Part shown: piece by piece, positions 24,501 to 38,518 of the stretch
Layout of the letters: every line of letters begins with the position of its first letter
Numbering within the stretch: the stretch's first letter is position 1
Source: Eretmocerus hayati
Lineage: Eukaryota > Arthropoda > Insecta > Hymenoptera > Aphelinidae
Direction of reading: 5' to 3'
NCBI GenBank assembly: GCA_029851415.1
Contig: CM056744.1
Coordinates: 99,109,338 to 99,173,337 of the forward strand
DNA: 64,000 bases
The notes under the pieces: generated by a model
What the model was told of the DNA's origin: nothing
Database searches by the model: none
Seen by the model: only the letters and a program-made list of their open reading frames with translations
Position numbers and translations under genes: made by a program

Positions 24501-25497
24501 GAAACTTCTTGCATAACCCACAGTTTTTTTTTTTTAAACGGTTCTATAATAATAAAATAATTGAAATTCTAATTCCATCCTTTCTGAGGTAATAAAATGC
24601 ACATTGCTATAAGTTGAGAAGAAGAAAGATCGCGGAAAAATTCAACGTTTTCAGCTAAATGTATACGATTGCTTAATTTATTCCATTAGATTTAAGTCTA
24701 TTCGATAAGAAAAGATTTTATCGATATTTTAACTAGAAAGAAACATAAAAATCGATAGATTGTATCTGCGGAGGAGGACTTGATTAAAACGTTACCTCAA
24801 AAATTCCATCCTAAAGTGAAAATCAATCTGATAGATATTTAGGAATATTCAATGAGCTACACAAAATTCTCATCAGACGTTCGATTGGATAATTTCCAAT
24901 TACGTCGAAATAACTTTGGACTCCTTTTTCCAGAATAATCTTGACACTTTGGCTAATTACCAAATATTCCTTTCTTAATCCATTAGTACCACGGAAAAAG
25001 CCTATCTATACAACATTGCCTAAAGTAAAGTATCAGTTTGACGACCTGCATACTAATAACGACGCGTCACGGAAAAACTCTTTTCGAATTAGCTAATATG
25101 TTGGTGCATTCTATGACGTATATATTACCTATCCTATTATACATTAGCGTCATAACGCATTTGACGCTTTGTAACAGATCAAACACTTTGATGTAGCGAT
25201 TTATGGAAATTTTCTGTTCTCAAAACTTCTCACGAGTATTAGTGTATTAATGGTATTTTCCTTAAACTGACGCATTGAATTTTGGCCACAACTTGGTTTG
25301 TGATGTGCAATATTGGCTTAAAAAAATGAAATTCGTGGATAAAACAAGAGTATGCGGATAAAATTAAAAAAATTCTCATAACTTTTCGAATTCCATGCGT
25401 AAGATGTGATGTCATTTTAGGCACGTTTGATGATCAAGTTTGAGGTAATATTTTCTCAATCAATTCCGTTTGGTTTATGACATGATGCACGAACGAT
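21547..25497. other. Intergenic, no supported gene
   Basis: AT-rich DNA. Sequence at 22220-22480 (GCTCATTTTGAAGATCTTGG) weakly resembles the AGGTAAGTG-end family, but no ends were found. Nothing else is supported. Confidence 0.35.
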
Positions 25498-25734
25498 ATG
25501 AGTGTGCTATTGGTATTCTTTTGTATGACTTTTAGCACTATTTGTGGATCGAGGAAAAATATTAGAGTAGATTTATCAATTCACGCGTGGGAGCAAAATT
25601 TGACTCATTCGGTAGAGATATACCACCGCCGATTCCATCAAGTATTTGCCAAACATATCTTGGATTCCCGTCGTCTGTCAGAGACAACATTGGACAAAAA
25701 AAAGGGAGTTTGGAGAAAAAAAATGTTTGAGTAG
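25498..25734 (+). CDS. 78-residue possible secreted peptide
   Basis: The frame begins MSVLLVFFCMTFSTICGS, a hydrophobic N-terminus like a signal peptide with a small-residue cleavage site, followed by a basic 58-residue chain ending KKGVWRKKMFE. It has no cysteine pattern, upstream promoter or splice evidence. A chance frame of this length is common at this AT content. Confidence 0.2.
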   Translation: MSVLLVFFCMTFSTICGSRKNIRVDLSIHAWEQNLTHSVEIYHRRFHQVFAKHILDSRRLSETTLDKKKGVWRKKMFE

Positions 25735-25851
25735 TTTCGGTTGGACTAGCATTTCCTGAATGAATCATTCACATCAAGTATTCCGTTTCATCGTCGCACA
25801 AGGAGAATATTTGCATACGAAATTCCGAGACTTGGAGCTGTATCATGCTAA

Positions 25852-27188
25852 AAAATTTTTCCTAGTTTGCCCCCACAGTTTTCATTTTGCTCGCCATTTT
25901 GACCCATTTAAATATTTTTCAACGTACCTCAACCCATTTTTGAGCTTGTTTCAAGACCTTCAAAAGGATCTGAAATTGGTTCAATTTTGACCAACTAGAG
26001 CAAAAATTTTCCACTTTTCAAGAAAACAAAAATTCTTTGTGAATTTTGAAAGGGTGTGCCTAATTTATCCCACATGTGTGAGAGGCCTGTTTTCATGAAA
26101 TGATATGGGGTTGCCGTGAGATCGAGATATTTCTGCTACCGGAAGTCCAAATGAGATGTAAGTACACTGACCGGACAAAATATCTGCACAAATCTCAAAA
26201 AGTTTTTTTTTCCCTGGGCCGTTGGTTCAATCTAGATCAGACCGTTTTTGGTGCTTTGATGATTGGAACCTCACCCTCAATACTTCAAAGTTGGAATCTA
26301 GTATCAAAATTTTAACTATCAGTCTTGGAACGAAGAAGCTTTTTCAAATTTGTGCAGATATCATGTCCGGTGAGTGTACCTTAGCTCATTTTGCAGCTCC
26401 TTTCACACCTGTTCATGTACTGCTTGAATTAACTACATGAATTTTCAAGGGGTGAAAAGCGAATCTAGAAGGAGGTCATGAGGGCAAATTAGGCACATTG
26501 GACTCGGCCAGCAATCGAATTTTGCAGTTCTACAAGCAGCATTTTGGAATTGGGACAAAGACATAGGAAAGGGTGTAAGATACGTCGAGATTCTTTATGG
26601 TATAGCTTTTGGTGATTAGCATAAAATTTTCAGAAGTACCGAAAGACACTTTCTTCGTTTTAAGGGCATGCGATAGCCGTGCAACGCGGCCTTTGAGTTC
26701 TATTTACATCTTATGTTAAAATTTCGATGAGACAAAGATCGAGATGAGTTGTCCAGTTATTGTTAATGGCTAAATCATACTCTACAACTCGCCGTTTAGT
26801 CTAAATTATAAGAGTATTGTGAAAAAATGGGACCAAGTAGACCCCTGGTACCTCCTAACCTATAAAATGAGCACATTGTATATCCCATTTTTATCCGATT
26901 CTCTCGCGATTTGGACTGAACGACGAGTTGAGCCATTCGAGTTTGATGATAACAAGTGCGCGACAACTCGTCGTTTACCCCAAATCGAAGGAGAATTCGA
27001 GTAAAGTTGGAACAAAATTCAGCTTGCACGGCTACCGCATGGCCTTACGTAATGCGTGGGTCATTCAAGATCGGTCCGAAAGGTTCATTTTTTATATTCA
27101 ACGCAATAAAAATGACAAAAATGCACGGCAACTCTACGAGTGCGCACATTCAAGATTTTGAGTGGGATCAAATTAGGTACACTTACCT
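25852..27188. mobile_element. AGGTAAGTG-end transposon family, copy A (interrupted)
   Basis: The right end (reverse complement AGGTAAGTGTACCTAATTTG) is intact at 27188. The left end is worn, with only CTAGTTTGCCCCCAC kept near 25865, so the left coordinate is approximate. Internal phrases shared with copy C are AGAGGCCTRTTTTCATGA and TTTAGCTCATTTT. The copy carries the nested MITE 26165-26376. No transposase is seen. Confidence 0.7.
26165..26376. mobile_element. Nested Tc1/mariner-like MITE, 212 bp
   Basis: The ends are CACTGACCGGACAAAATATC and, in reverse complement, CACTCACCGGACATGATATC; the match continues through CTGCACAAAT. TA flanks both sides (26163-26164, 26377-26378). It sits inside copy A, so it inserted later. 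Confidence 0.85.
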
Positions 27189-30100
27189 TGAATAATTTGA
27201 AATCATCTATGATGAATGTAAAAGTCTTATCTGAATCTTTGTAACAACTTTGTCGAAAGAATCATTCTGAATTGCTGATATTCATAGTTAAAAAGGGGTT
27301 CATCCTTTGAGAACACTGCATTCATCCGAGAGCGAGTAAACCGTTAAACTTGGAACAATTCCTTCATATCATGTCCATATTGAGCCTATTTGTGAAGTAA
27401 AACAAATCATAGATTCTAGAATTGCGCTCATTTCCCCTCATGAATACGAGCTCCAAAAAATGTGTAAGTCTATCGCTAGCTCATTTCCTTTTCACCACAT
27501 AATTTCATGACGAATCAATTTACTACGCGTGTATCAAATAAAATTCTAATGAGCACGAATAAGTACGTACTATTAGACATACCTATTTCGCCAAAATTTT
27601 AAAAGTTGGCCAAGCTCATTTAAACTGGCAATATAATACCATGGTTAAATACAAGGTTTTAGACTCGAGCGCGAGGTCAATTTCACTACGAGATGCATAA
27701 TATACTTATGTAACACCGCGGAGACAGCAGTCGAGAGGCGGTCAAAATCTATATATATATGGGTCATTCTCACCTGATATATACCTTTTCCTTATATCCC
27801 ATTCAGTTTAAAAGTATAGTGTTGTACAGCTTTCAATGATGGTGGTATATGCGAATTTTATGTTTGCTCAATGAAAAATTTTTCACTTGATCATTCATAC
27901 GTGTTTCGTTGACTTCCATGCATCTTCATTACGATGGAAAACGTCGAGTTGGAATCATTTTGACTGATTTTGATAAGAGTTGATATTTTAGCGTCACAAG
28001 ATGATTCTTCTAATTGGGTACATGTGTTATTATCACTTCCAGAGCTAAATATTTATCAAAAACTCTTGACCTGAGTCATTTCGGTTTTTCCCGAAAGTAT
28101 ACGTTTTTAAACGTTGTTGACTAGAGATGAAACGACGAGTGCAAAATCATTATTGAAATATCAGTGTCTATAGATGTAAAGTCCACATTCCTTGTCATCA
28201 ATCGTGCATGGAAAATCGGAAAGATCTCGGCGCAAGATTTCACGAAGCCCTTGCAGTCTCAATGAGTAAAAGGACTATTATTAAAAGAGAGAGGGGAAAA
28301 AATCATTACAGTGATTTTTTGTAAAGGCTCTATTGACTTTCATAACTACATATAATCTGAGCTTTTGATCATCATCAGGTCAATCAAGTCATTTTCAACA
28401 TTTTGGCTGAAAAAAATCGGGATAACCAAACCATTTTGAGAGCTCGGTAAGATCGATTCCTGATGACTCAGAAAAAATCGTTGATAAAGATAATTTGAGC
28501 GTGTTCTAGATTACCACACCCACGTTATTCGATTATGATTCTCATAAGTATTGAAATAAATACATTGCATTATCCTCGGTATAGTAGGGGGTGCTTGCTA
28601 CACGTCGAAGAAACCGGATCCTTCGTAATTTTCCATAGTACGCATTAGAAACTCCTACTGTCAACGCTTGTGATATTTGGCCTGCATTGGCCGCAACAAA
28701 AATCGAAATATATTGATGGAAATTTTCTATTTTAATACGAATAGCCTGTGCGTATAGCAACATTGTCCAATTTCAAGCACAAAAATCAAACTGGAAATTA
28801 TGTAAGTTGGAATAGCCAAAATAAACTCATCACTTATCAGTCAAATTACTCGATTCTGTGAATCTTTAGCTCGTAAATGTAAAAATTTCTCTCTAATAAC
28901 AATGCGTGACACAACTTTGATAATAATATTATGTCTCAATATATCGAGGTATTCTAGCACCTTCGAATCTAGCTCAACTTGAAGTGACGATTAAACTTGT
29001 CTAATTTATCCAGAAGCCCGGTATATTACAACAGGTACAAAATACGCAGGTACTCTGTACAAGTAATATATCTGTATATACAATATAGCGATCAAGCTAG
29101 CTTTCGCGTAACGAGGAAGAAATCCAATAAGCTATGGGGCATTTAAGTATGTGGTCAAAGAGCCGGAATCTTTTACTCGTAACACCACAGCAGCAGGCCT
29201 TGTCTATGATATACCTATAATAGTATTTAGTGACCGCAAAGTATCTTGTGCAATATCTTCTGACGATATTGGATATTTGGCAGTTTGTACTACTATGCAC
29301 ACTATAACTTGTTGATAAGCTAATTTTGCGTAAAGAGTGACGCGTATATCATCACAGAGTGAGTGCCTTTGAAATTTTAAATTGGTAGACTGTATGCGAC
29401 ATACTGATGGGATTGATGACTCAGGTTTGGAATTTTCATTCTAATAGCTTGACCATGCATCAGAAAATATTGATAATTTTTTGAAGTAGGCATGCAAAGT
29501 ATCTCAAAATTCATCATATTAGTTCTTGATGATGTGGAAATATCCAGAAAAGCCCTAAAAATGCTCGAGTACCTCAGAACTTCTTCAGGAATTCCATCAA
29601 AACCTCATCTCCAACACTCGTTGCAAAATAAGTGAAATTCAAAAATATCTGATTTCAGTGTTCTTTCCCTACTTTCAACTGCAATGCCGTATATTTCACA
29701 ACGAATTTTTATAAAATAATTCCGTGCTGAAAGTGTGGGGCTCAGAATGATTCTGTCGTACATATGCGGATTCTCATACGTCGACTACTCCTGAGTGACT
29801 TTGGCCAGCCTGTCGTAGTCGGCTAAGTTTCGTTGTTCAAATAGGGGCGGCAAGTCTCAAGTTCATTGGCATGATTTTATAAGACTTTTATGTCTGTTTC
29901 TGGACTAATTCGTGATGGGAAAATGTGATCCAAGGAGAGAATACCTGTCACTGTGTTAAAAAGTACAAGAAGTTCGTATAGTGCTCAATATAGGTGAACA
30001 AAGTCACCCCGGATACCAAAGTGTCGCATGGCCACCCTATGTTATTCTCGTTATTATTTACAATTCTCAAGATCGCAAGGGGGTGAAATTGAATTCTGAG

Positions 30101-30279
30101 GCTATCATTTTGCCACACCTTGCTTTCAAGATGCGATGGGAATAAAAAAAAAAATTCTTGCGAAATCTGAGTATACGTGGTGTCGTTCAGGAGCTCGTAC
30201 TCATTACAGATCCCTTTCGACTTAAATCGTATCGGTTCATATTTTAAAATGGCGAGTGAAATGAATTTCCTCCATATAA
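27189..30279. other. Intergenic, no supported gene
   Basis: AT-rich sequence with a short TA run near 27750. The small open frames have no support. Confidence 0.4.
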
Positions 30280-31660
30280 CACTGTGCAACAAAATTTTGG
30301 GTCAGAAATGTCGCATGGACCGGACAATGATTTTCTTGTGTATTTTTCGACACTGAAACCGAATCCGACCTCAGTTTTGCGTCTATACGTCAGGATTTTT
30401 CTTAAATCGAAAAAAACTGATTTCTAAAAAAACAGCGTTTTTCACGTTTTTTTGCTAATTCTGTAAATTGAAGATCACTTAGCCAGGGAGTACCGATAGG
30501 TCAAAATGTATATCACAATATGTTTTCCTGCGTATTTTGACCCGCTGAACACGATCCCGGTGGTTTTAGAACGCTACGATGCAACCTTGGAGCTATATAA
30601 GCTAATTAGTCCACCTGGTGTTTGGAAAAAAAGTCCAATTTTGCAATAAATTAAAGAAAAATCATAACACGGGCTAGAATGGACCAATTCGAACGTTCGA
30701 GGTCGCATTTTCTTCGTTTTCCTACATACTTTGAGGGGAGAATTTGTCCAACAGTCGTAGAGGCACTGGTTTGACGTCAGGAATTTTTTTTCCAAACACC
30801 TAGTTTGGTCATAACTTTTGCTGTGCTCAAATCACGAGGAGAAAAATTTCCTCTTGCACGGGGTACCCAAACATAGTTTTCCGACGCAAAATGACCGTCT
30901 TAATACAATCCCGTGGTTCATTCAGAGCTAACACGTCAGAATTTTTTTCTAGTCGCAAAAAACCTGTTTTTTGAGGAGCTTTCTTGACCTGGACCAAATT
31001 CCTGACATGGTATCCCAAAATAAACCACCAGATCATGTTTAGATGGCTATTTTGCGTCGGAAAACCATGTTTTGGTACCCCGTGCAAGAGGAAATTTTTC
31101 TCCTCGTGATTTTAGTACAGCAAAAGTAATGACCAAAATAGGTGTCTGCAAAACAAATTCCTGACGTCAAACCAGTGCCTCTACGACTGTTGGACAAATC
31201 CACCCTTCAAAGTATGTTACAGAACGAAGAAAATGCGACCTCGAACGTTCAAATTGGTCCATTCTAGCCCGTGTTATGATTTTTCAAAAATTTATTGCGA
31301 AATTGGACTTTTTTTCCTAACATCAGGTGGACTAATTGGCTTATATAGCTCCAAGGTTACATTGTAGCGTTCTAAAACCACCGGGATCGTGTTCAGCGGG
31401 TCAAAATACGTAGAAAAACATATTTTGATATACATTTTGACCAATTAGTACTCCCTGGCTAAGTGATCTTCGATTTACAAAATTAGCGAAAAACGTGAAA
31501 AATGCTGTTTTTTTTGAGATCAGTTTTTTGCGATTTAAAAAAAATCCTGACGTATAGGCGCAAAACTGAGGTCGGATTCGGTTTCAGCGTCGAAAAATAC
31601 ACAAGAAAATCATTGTCCGGTTCATGCGACATTTGGGACCCAAAATTTTGTTGCACAGTG
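30280..31660. mobile_element. Giant hairpin fold-back element, 1381 bp, almost no loop
   Basis: The ends are CACTGTGCAACAAAATTTTG and its exact complement. The arms stay alignable by eye almost to the centre near 30970: for example TTGCACGGGGTACCC / GGTACCCCGTGCAA, TTTTCCGACGCAAAAT / ATTTTGCGTCGGAAAA and CGAATCCGACCTCAGTTTTG / CAAAACTGAGGTCGGATTCG. Candidate 3-bp duplications TAA lie at 30277-30279 and 31661-31663, which would fit a PIF/Harbinger-like element, but three bases are weak evidence. There is no coding capacity. Confidence 0.88.
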
Positions 31661-31663
31661 TAA

Positions 31664-34600
31664 TTAACATGGGACATGGGAAGGAGATCATCAGTTTGGC
31701 TATAAAACAACGGATTGTTCCTGTGACTCGAAGAGTATTCATTTCATCGAAAAATGTGTGGAGTAACGTTTTGTAGGGCTTTTTTAGATCTACAAAAAAG
31801 GTATGATTACAATTCATCGCACGATGCGTCCATTCCAAGTTATGAGGCATTCTTGTTCAAATGTTATGGATTTTTTTGCAATATTTTCATTATACACCAT
31901 TAGTCTATATTTTATATCTCTAGCATACTTATAGAGAGCCGGAAGATTCTGTAGAGCTCCCTTCCAGCGATTTCATTGAAGATATCCATAGAAGTGGTTT
32001 GGACAATCTAATAAAATTTTCAACTTGGTCATTGTACATAACCCCATTACTCACTAATCTCCATTCTCCATATGAATCGATAAATTTTGAAATTAGCTCG
32101 ACTAATGACGACAGTGACCTGTTAAGTTGTTCCAGTAATCCTCACGACACTTGTTGTGTTGAAGGAGTGTTACCAGTCATCAAAGAAAAGTTTTGACTAA
32201 CAGAGGAAAAGAATCACATTAGAATATTTGGGAAAACTTTGATGCAACCTGGAACTTACCCGAGGGCATCACGCAACTTGTGACGCGAGCATCATGTCTT
32301 TGACTATCAGTATTATATGCGTCATATCTCGAGTTCTAAGTACTTCTCACCGCAATTTTGTGTTTCGCATTTAGTCTTTTGGAATTTCTTTTCACAAGTT
32401 TGAGATACGAGTATAGCTGTATCTATCCTTAAACCCTAAAAACTAGTAGCATTTTTCACTCATTTTCAGACTTTTCAGAACTAGTTCAAAGTCAACACGA
32501 AAGTCAATGGAACCAGTCTCACAACTTTTCAAATCTAGAAAATGATGATGAGTAGGCTGAAACTCCATGATATCATGATGATATGTGAGGTCAAAACGGA
32601 CGTCTTTCCTTCAAAAAATATAAAATGCATGACATCTAACAGATCGATCATGATAAAAAACATTAATTTTTTCATCATCGATTTACGTCAAACTCTTTTA
32701 TAAATAAGATTGTTTTCACGTGCAGACTATATTTCATCAACAGATTCAATCTGTTCATTGCCGAAAAATTTTTCCTGAGTGCGTCTTATGCTAATGTAAT
32801 GACCAATTTTGGGAGCCCTCTTCCATATCCTCATTCAATATCTTATATTCGAATTTGAATTTTGATAAATCAATGAGGTGTTCGATTGTTTGACTCTGGT
32901 CATTAGTCAGTCTATAGAAAAAGATTCATGAGGTCATGCTCAAGGATTATAAATATTATTTGATCTACTGGCGATCATTAATGAGAGTTTTTGTCTCATT
33001 GACGTTGAAAACTTAGTAACATCAATAACATTCAGAAATCAAACTCATGCCATTTTTCCCTGACGATTATGAAAATCAGAGACTGATGCCTCAGTATTGG
33101 TAAATTCGAATTTCATAACAGTTTTCATTCAGTTTGTGGCTTTGTGATCTTTGCACGCGTCAAATTTATCTGCCATCAGGATTGAAAAAAAAGAACCGTA
33201 ACTTCTATTTGAATTTCGAGTTCACGAATCGCGCATTTGACTTCTGTTTCAGCCGATTATCTCATATTTACATTCTGAAAAATGCAGTTACGTGACGTAC
33301 GAATTCTTTCCAAGTGTTTTGAGTAGAATGAATGATCCTCTCACATCTTGCTTGTTTGCATTCGGCAGAATTGATTTTGACGCACTCTAAGGATGATCTC
33401 TTTGAGCAAAGATTTTGATGACGTTTCTTGATATTGACAACCAGTCTCCAATTTTTCATCAAAGTCGCACGCATTTTTCAAAAATTTTCCACAATCTAAT
33501 TGATACAGGTGAGGAAATTTACTATTACTTAAAAACTGGACGAAAGTTAATTCTGCATATGATAGAAGAGTTTGGAGATCTTTGTATTTGTTGAAATGGA
33601 AGCTGACAAGTAAATGTATCCGAAAAAATGGCATTATCAATGCTCAAGATATCCTATTTTGTTGTATCATCTGGAATTGATATTAGAGAAATTCGTTTGA
33701 ATTTGCGTAAAAGGCTCAGCAAGTGAAAAACAAACTATATGTCTTTTTCAAATCAATCAAACTTTAATCCATTCCGATTTTCAAAAAAAGACAGTCCAAG
33801 AGAAGTCATGAGATGATAGAATTTCTGCCAAAACATCCATACTCTCAGTGAAGAGAGAAAAAAAAGAATAAATGTCTCATCTACGTTTTTACTGTCTCAA
33901 ACCTTGAGTATCAGTCAGTGTTTGCACTCCAAAGAAGCCGAGTGTCTTCCCTCGTGGGAATCTTAATATTCATGAACATATCTCCGATAAATTAACACCT
34001 ATGGATGTTTCCGACTCGGCTCATCTATCAGTTCATTGTTCAGTATATCAAGGAATTCGCGTCATTCGTGTTTGGAACGAGGAAAAACAAACCATTTACA
34101 ATATATTTACGACGAGGAAACGAATGACTATCCAAATTTTTGATTCCTTAAGATATAAACCTCTCCATCGATTCTCAATCTCAAATATATTATGACTCTT
34201 GACTATTTTCGTATTTACACGCTAATGCATGATAAGTCATAAAAATTCCCGTTGAAGGCAACCATTGATTTGAGTCTTTAATTCCTACTGGGGAATCTAT
34301 CAAAAATTTTATTTTTGTACAGGTTATGACATCATTCAGATCGGCACGTGCATTGAGTGTTATGTCACGATGAAAGTTGCGTTTACAATGTTTCGAGTCT
34401 CAAAATTGATGAATATGGCGCGAACAAGTTCTTCTCGAATTTTTGAGACCCCGACAAACCGGATATAACTTACATCTCACACGCGTAACATCGGGGACCT
34501 TGACATTGCCTGAAGAGCTTTTACCTTTCGAATGATTCGGATCTCGTCACTGCGATCACACTGTGAAATTCGATATGACCTTATTTGAATATGCCACACG

Positions 34601-36712
34601 TACATTTTTGAGATGGTCAAGATCGGGCCAGTATGAGGACTCAGGAAATGTATTCTTGTAAGGGTTAACTTTTGATTTGAGATAAACAAAAGTGGGATTG
34701 CTACCGACTTTTTTGTTATATACAATCACGTATTCATTGTGTTACGGCGGGTCCCGAATTTCCACATTTTCTGAGTCTCTTTTGAAATGTAGAACTACTT
34801 AACAATTTATACTTGGCTATTGACGACGATTCACTTATTCATGAATTTGAAGGTCGCAACTTGAATTGATGAAACCGACGGGCCATTTCTACGAAAATTT
34901 ATCATCAGCAAAAGCCTTGTGATCCACAAATTTACTACCAGGACCACTTTTCATTTTATTGCTATTTTACTGCCACAGCTTTAAAAGTAAGGAGATGTCC
35001 GTGTTCTAGAAGTGGCTCGATCACTTTATCATAAGTGAAACAACCAGATTGGTTTTCCAACTTTTCAAACCATTCATGGCAGATGTTGAAATGGTCTCGA
35101 GGAAGAAGAGAGATTCATTAAAAACGTGTGTCGAAATGTCCTAAATATTATAAAATCAAAAAATCAAAGTAACTTTAGTTCCCACTCTTAATCATGAGTT
35201 ACCATGTAATAGAATTCGAGGAACCAGTATGATATCATAATTTTGACTTTTCGAGTCAGAGGCCTAGAAATGATGACTGCCAAATGAGTCTGATATAGAG
35301 TACGAGCGTGAATTTTACGATATTGTGATTTTATTCACTGTCTATAACAGAGCTGAGATCTTTTTTACCGCCCAAATTAAATGAAACAATTCAACGTCAC
35401 GTCCATACAATTTTCGGGTGAGATTTAATTGTCTCGCGTGGTGCATATTCAGTGATTCGAATGTGTCGTGTGACTAACGTGCGTGTTTTACACGGAAAAT
35501 TAGCATCCACACTTGCTGCATGTATTTTACCTTTTCACAAAGCCGTTTCGCTTCATAACAATCCATTGTGTGTGAAACGGACTCACATTGTACTTGTTAA
35601 TTTTAGCTTGTCTCGCACTATTCCACATCGATTGACCCAATTCCGCATGGGATTCCAGTCTTCAAATAAGAATTAATGAGCTTGAATTGGTGCTCAGTGT
35701 TGAAATTCTTGATTTTATCAGTAAATTGAGGCAAGTTCTGGATGTCTTTTTTTCGAAATCCTAAAAATTTGCCTTTATTTTTGTCAACCTTTCATATTCG
35801 GTGAATTTTCTACAAATTCACTCGAAATTAGGTTCCTGTGTAATTGTGAATGGGAGTTTGTGAATCGTGAAAACATTCATATTCATACTTTGAGGAGAGA
35901 AACTTCGACAAAAAATTTAAACCTGCGTTTCATATTTTGAATTGTAATTTTCACAGGTAGTCCCGTGAAAAATTGATGGGAGACTTTAGACTATTAGAAA
36001 TCTTCATCGGCTTTTTTTTTAATTTCTATCTAAACTTTTTTGCAAAATTTATTTTGGGTGAAGTTTTCCCTCAAGAATTTTTATGAAAAGGGTATTTAAG
36101 TGAACTATGCATTTATGCAATTGGGGGTTCGATGCGAAGCTCTTAGATAAATTCTCGAAAATTAGACTGATGCTTTCGTGTTTTCTTTACGTGCTTGTCG
36201 CTGCTGAAATCTCCTATTCGAATAAGGGATGACATCTGGACATCTAAGTACACCTGCATCGTCAGTAGAATTTGTCAAAATATTTTTCAAAGTATCATTA
36301 GCTTTTATGGATTGCTAAAAGTCGAAAAATATTGCATTCCAGTGGATTGACATTGAACCATTGATCTTAATGATATTTCATTGTAAAAATTAATTTTTTA
36401 CTGGATTTTTCTCTAAAACTTTCATAGGGGTTTCTTCGAGGGTTTCTTAGGTTGGATGACCAGCCAATCCTGGAGCACCTTTTAGAATTACTAATCCTTT
36501 CTGAGGAGCTATAGTTAAGCCACTATTCTGACAAAAATTATCCTTTCGTCCCAAATTTTCTGAAAATTCTTTAGAAGCTTTCTGCTATGGGTTTCCCATC
36601 GCGAGCTGACCTCAATTTTCGTGCACACTACCGCCTATGACTTGCAATACAATCAAAACAAATTATTTGAAATATTTCACACTCTTTTTTCATCCTGTTT
36701 CATCCCTCGCAG
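31664..36712. other. Intergenic, no supported gene
   Basis: AT-rich DNA. The longest frame (33341-33640, -, 99 codons) is within chance expectation and has no domain. No RNA gene or bounded element is seen. Confidence 0.35.
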
Positions 36713-36828
36713 TTACTTCCAGCAGAAAACACTCCGACAGTAGTAAGAACCAGATACGTCAAGACGAGTGTCAAGACTGTGGCACCACATTGGCACACGA
36801 GAGTTATCATTTTATTGAGTGTTATTGA
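36713..36828 (+). CDS. Possible terminal exon with Cys/His cluster
   Basis: A very strong acceptor (pyrimidine-rich TTTCATCCCTCGCAG) precedes a frame reading SRKHSDSSKNQIRQ then ECQDCGTTLAHESYHFIECY and a stop. The CxxC...H...H...C spacing could bind a metal, but the exon is short and no upstream exon was identified. A second frame across the same bases is also open, so the choice is uncertain. Confidence 0.25.
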
Positions 36829-38375
36829 GCAAGTTTGGCAGTGATGATGATACTGTCGTCATTGACGTCCTTGAGGTCTAATAATCGTCCGATCCTTTTC
36901 CTCAATCACTGACCCCCCCCCTTTTCCCTCACCTGACTTTGTCAGGGCCTCAAATTCTCATCCTCATCCGCAAGTGATGTATAAATGAGTTGAACACACG
37001 AAGCTAATGTCCATGGAATGCGCCATATGTACATACACTGAGATCGAGCTTTCACCCCAGGCGAGGTGGTGGCATATATTATGTCGCTGTGTGGTGCGTG
37101 GCACGCATCAGCATCCACTTTCACTGATGCCGAGACGATGAAAATTAACTGGTCGCCTCGCGCTACTTATTAACATCGCGACACACACACACACACACAC
37201 ATCTCAACAAAAAATTATAGACGTATTTTATAGTAATACACATATGTATGGAATCGAATCTCACGTGGGCATCAGTGTATGTATCGGATCTTCTATCGTG
37301 CATGGCCTCTTCTCTTGGGAATGCGATAAAGAGCGATTGATGTCTGCGGTCCGGGGCAAAACGATGATGCTGGCAGTTATGAAATCCCAAGAGAGGAAGG
37401 TCACGAGGACACGACTCCCGTCAAGCATAACTCTGACATAACCATCATCATCAGGTTTTATAGCTGAATTTTTCATGCATGAAGAATCGGTCTAGGTTGA
37501 GCGGTTTTTTGTAGAGATTTGAGCGGACGGATATGTGATGAATGAGCCGGGCGTTATATTAGAGCTTTTGAGATTGTAGAATAGAAAAAGGCCGAAAATA
37601 GGAAATTTTGGTTTTTCACCATATTTGTGGGCAGGAGACATTTTTTTACATGGAAGAAATTTTGCCGCACGCTGAAATGCGACATTTTGACTTTGACAAG
37701 AGCTTTGAGGTTCGAAACAAAAATGAATGCAAAGTGACAGTTGATGCTTCCTTTCTTTCTCACTTTTTCGCTTCAAATCAGCGTATTTATGAATACTCCG
37801 TTCTAACTGACGAGAATGCATTGCATATGAGCTATATGTTTCCATAGATATTCTGCGAGGTATTCTGAGTCTGACTTCTTCAAAACAATTCCAGTGGTTT
37901 CCAGGAGCGATGACATGATTAAAATATCCAGTGAATACAGCCGAATTTCGTCAAGAATAGCGAAAAGTCACCGAAACCCGTGTATCACAGTCCAAATACT
38001 CTTTCCCTTTTGGAAACCACCGGGATTATTTTTAGGACGACAAAATACCGAGAAGAACATAGCTGATAATGCATTTTGTCGATTTGGGCGCAACATCTAC
38101 AAGAATACCGATTTGAAGAAAAAAACCATCAAATGGCACTGTATACATAGATTGTTCTTTCATACTTATAGGCTTTCACCAATGCTAAAAATGTCATCTT
38201 TTCACGTGTGCAAAAATTTTATGTATGTACATTGCACGTAGACATACATGTGAAAACACAACTTTTGTCGTCCCAAATATGTTGTGATTCCAAAATTCTC
38301 ATTTTTCGTCACACCCTGGTGTAAAACCTGAAAGCTCGATAAATGCATATGATCGTTGAGGTTGAAGAATATGCT
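36829..38375. other. Mostly noncoding; (CA)n and mixed open frames
   Basis: A (CA)n run lies at 37181-37200, with raised GC at 36900-37160 and TATAAA at about 36981. Opposing open frames at 37244-37441 (+), 37261-37476 (-), 37492-37845 (-), 37608-37847 (+) and 37894-38241 (+) overlap or abut without splice evidence, so I call none as a gene. Confidence 0.3.
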
Positions 38376-38518
38376 AGCCCCTACCCTGGTAGAAATTCAT
38401 CCTAATGTAACACATTATTAGCCATAAAATGGGGATTTTCAGCCAAAATTGGCCAAAAATATCCATTTTATGTCTATTAATGTGTTACTTCGAAGTAAAT
38501 TCCTACCAAGGTAGGGCT
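38376..38518. mobile_element. Small MITE, 143 bp
   Basis: The ends are AGCCCCTACCCTGGTAGAAA and, in reverse complement, AGCCCTACCTTGGTAGGAAT. The inverted match resumes at TAACACATTATTAGCCATAA / TAACACATTAATAGACATAA. There is no clear target duplication and no coding capacity. Confidence 0.75.

Noticed and set aside
30827..31087. 86-codon - strand frame in the giant hairpin
   Set aside because: Lies across the palindrome centre; frame openness follows from arm composition, with no domain.
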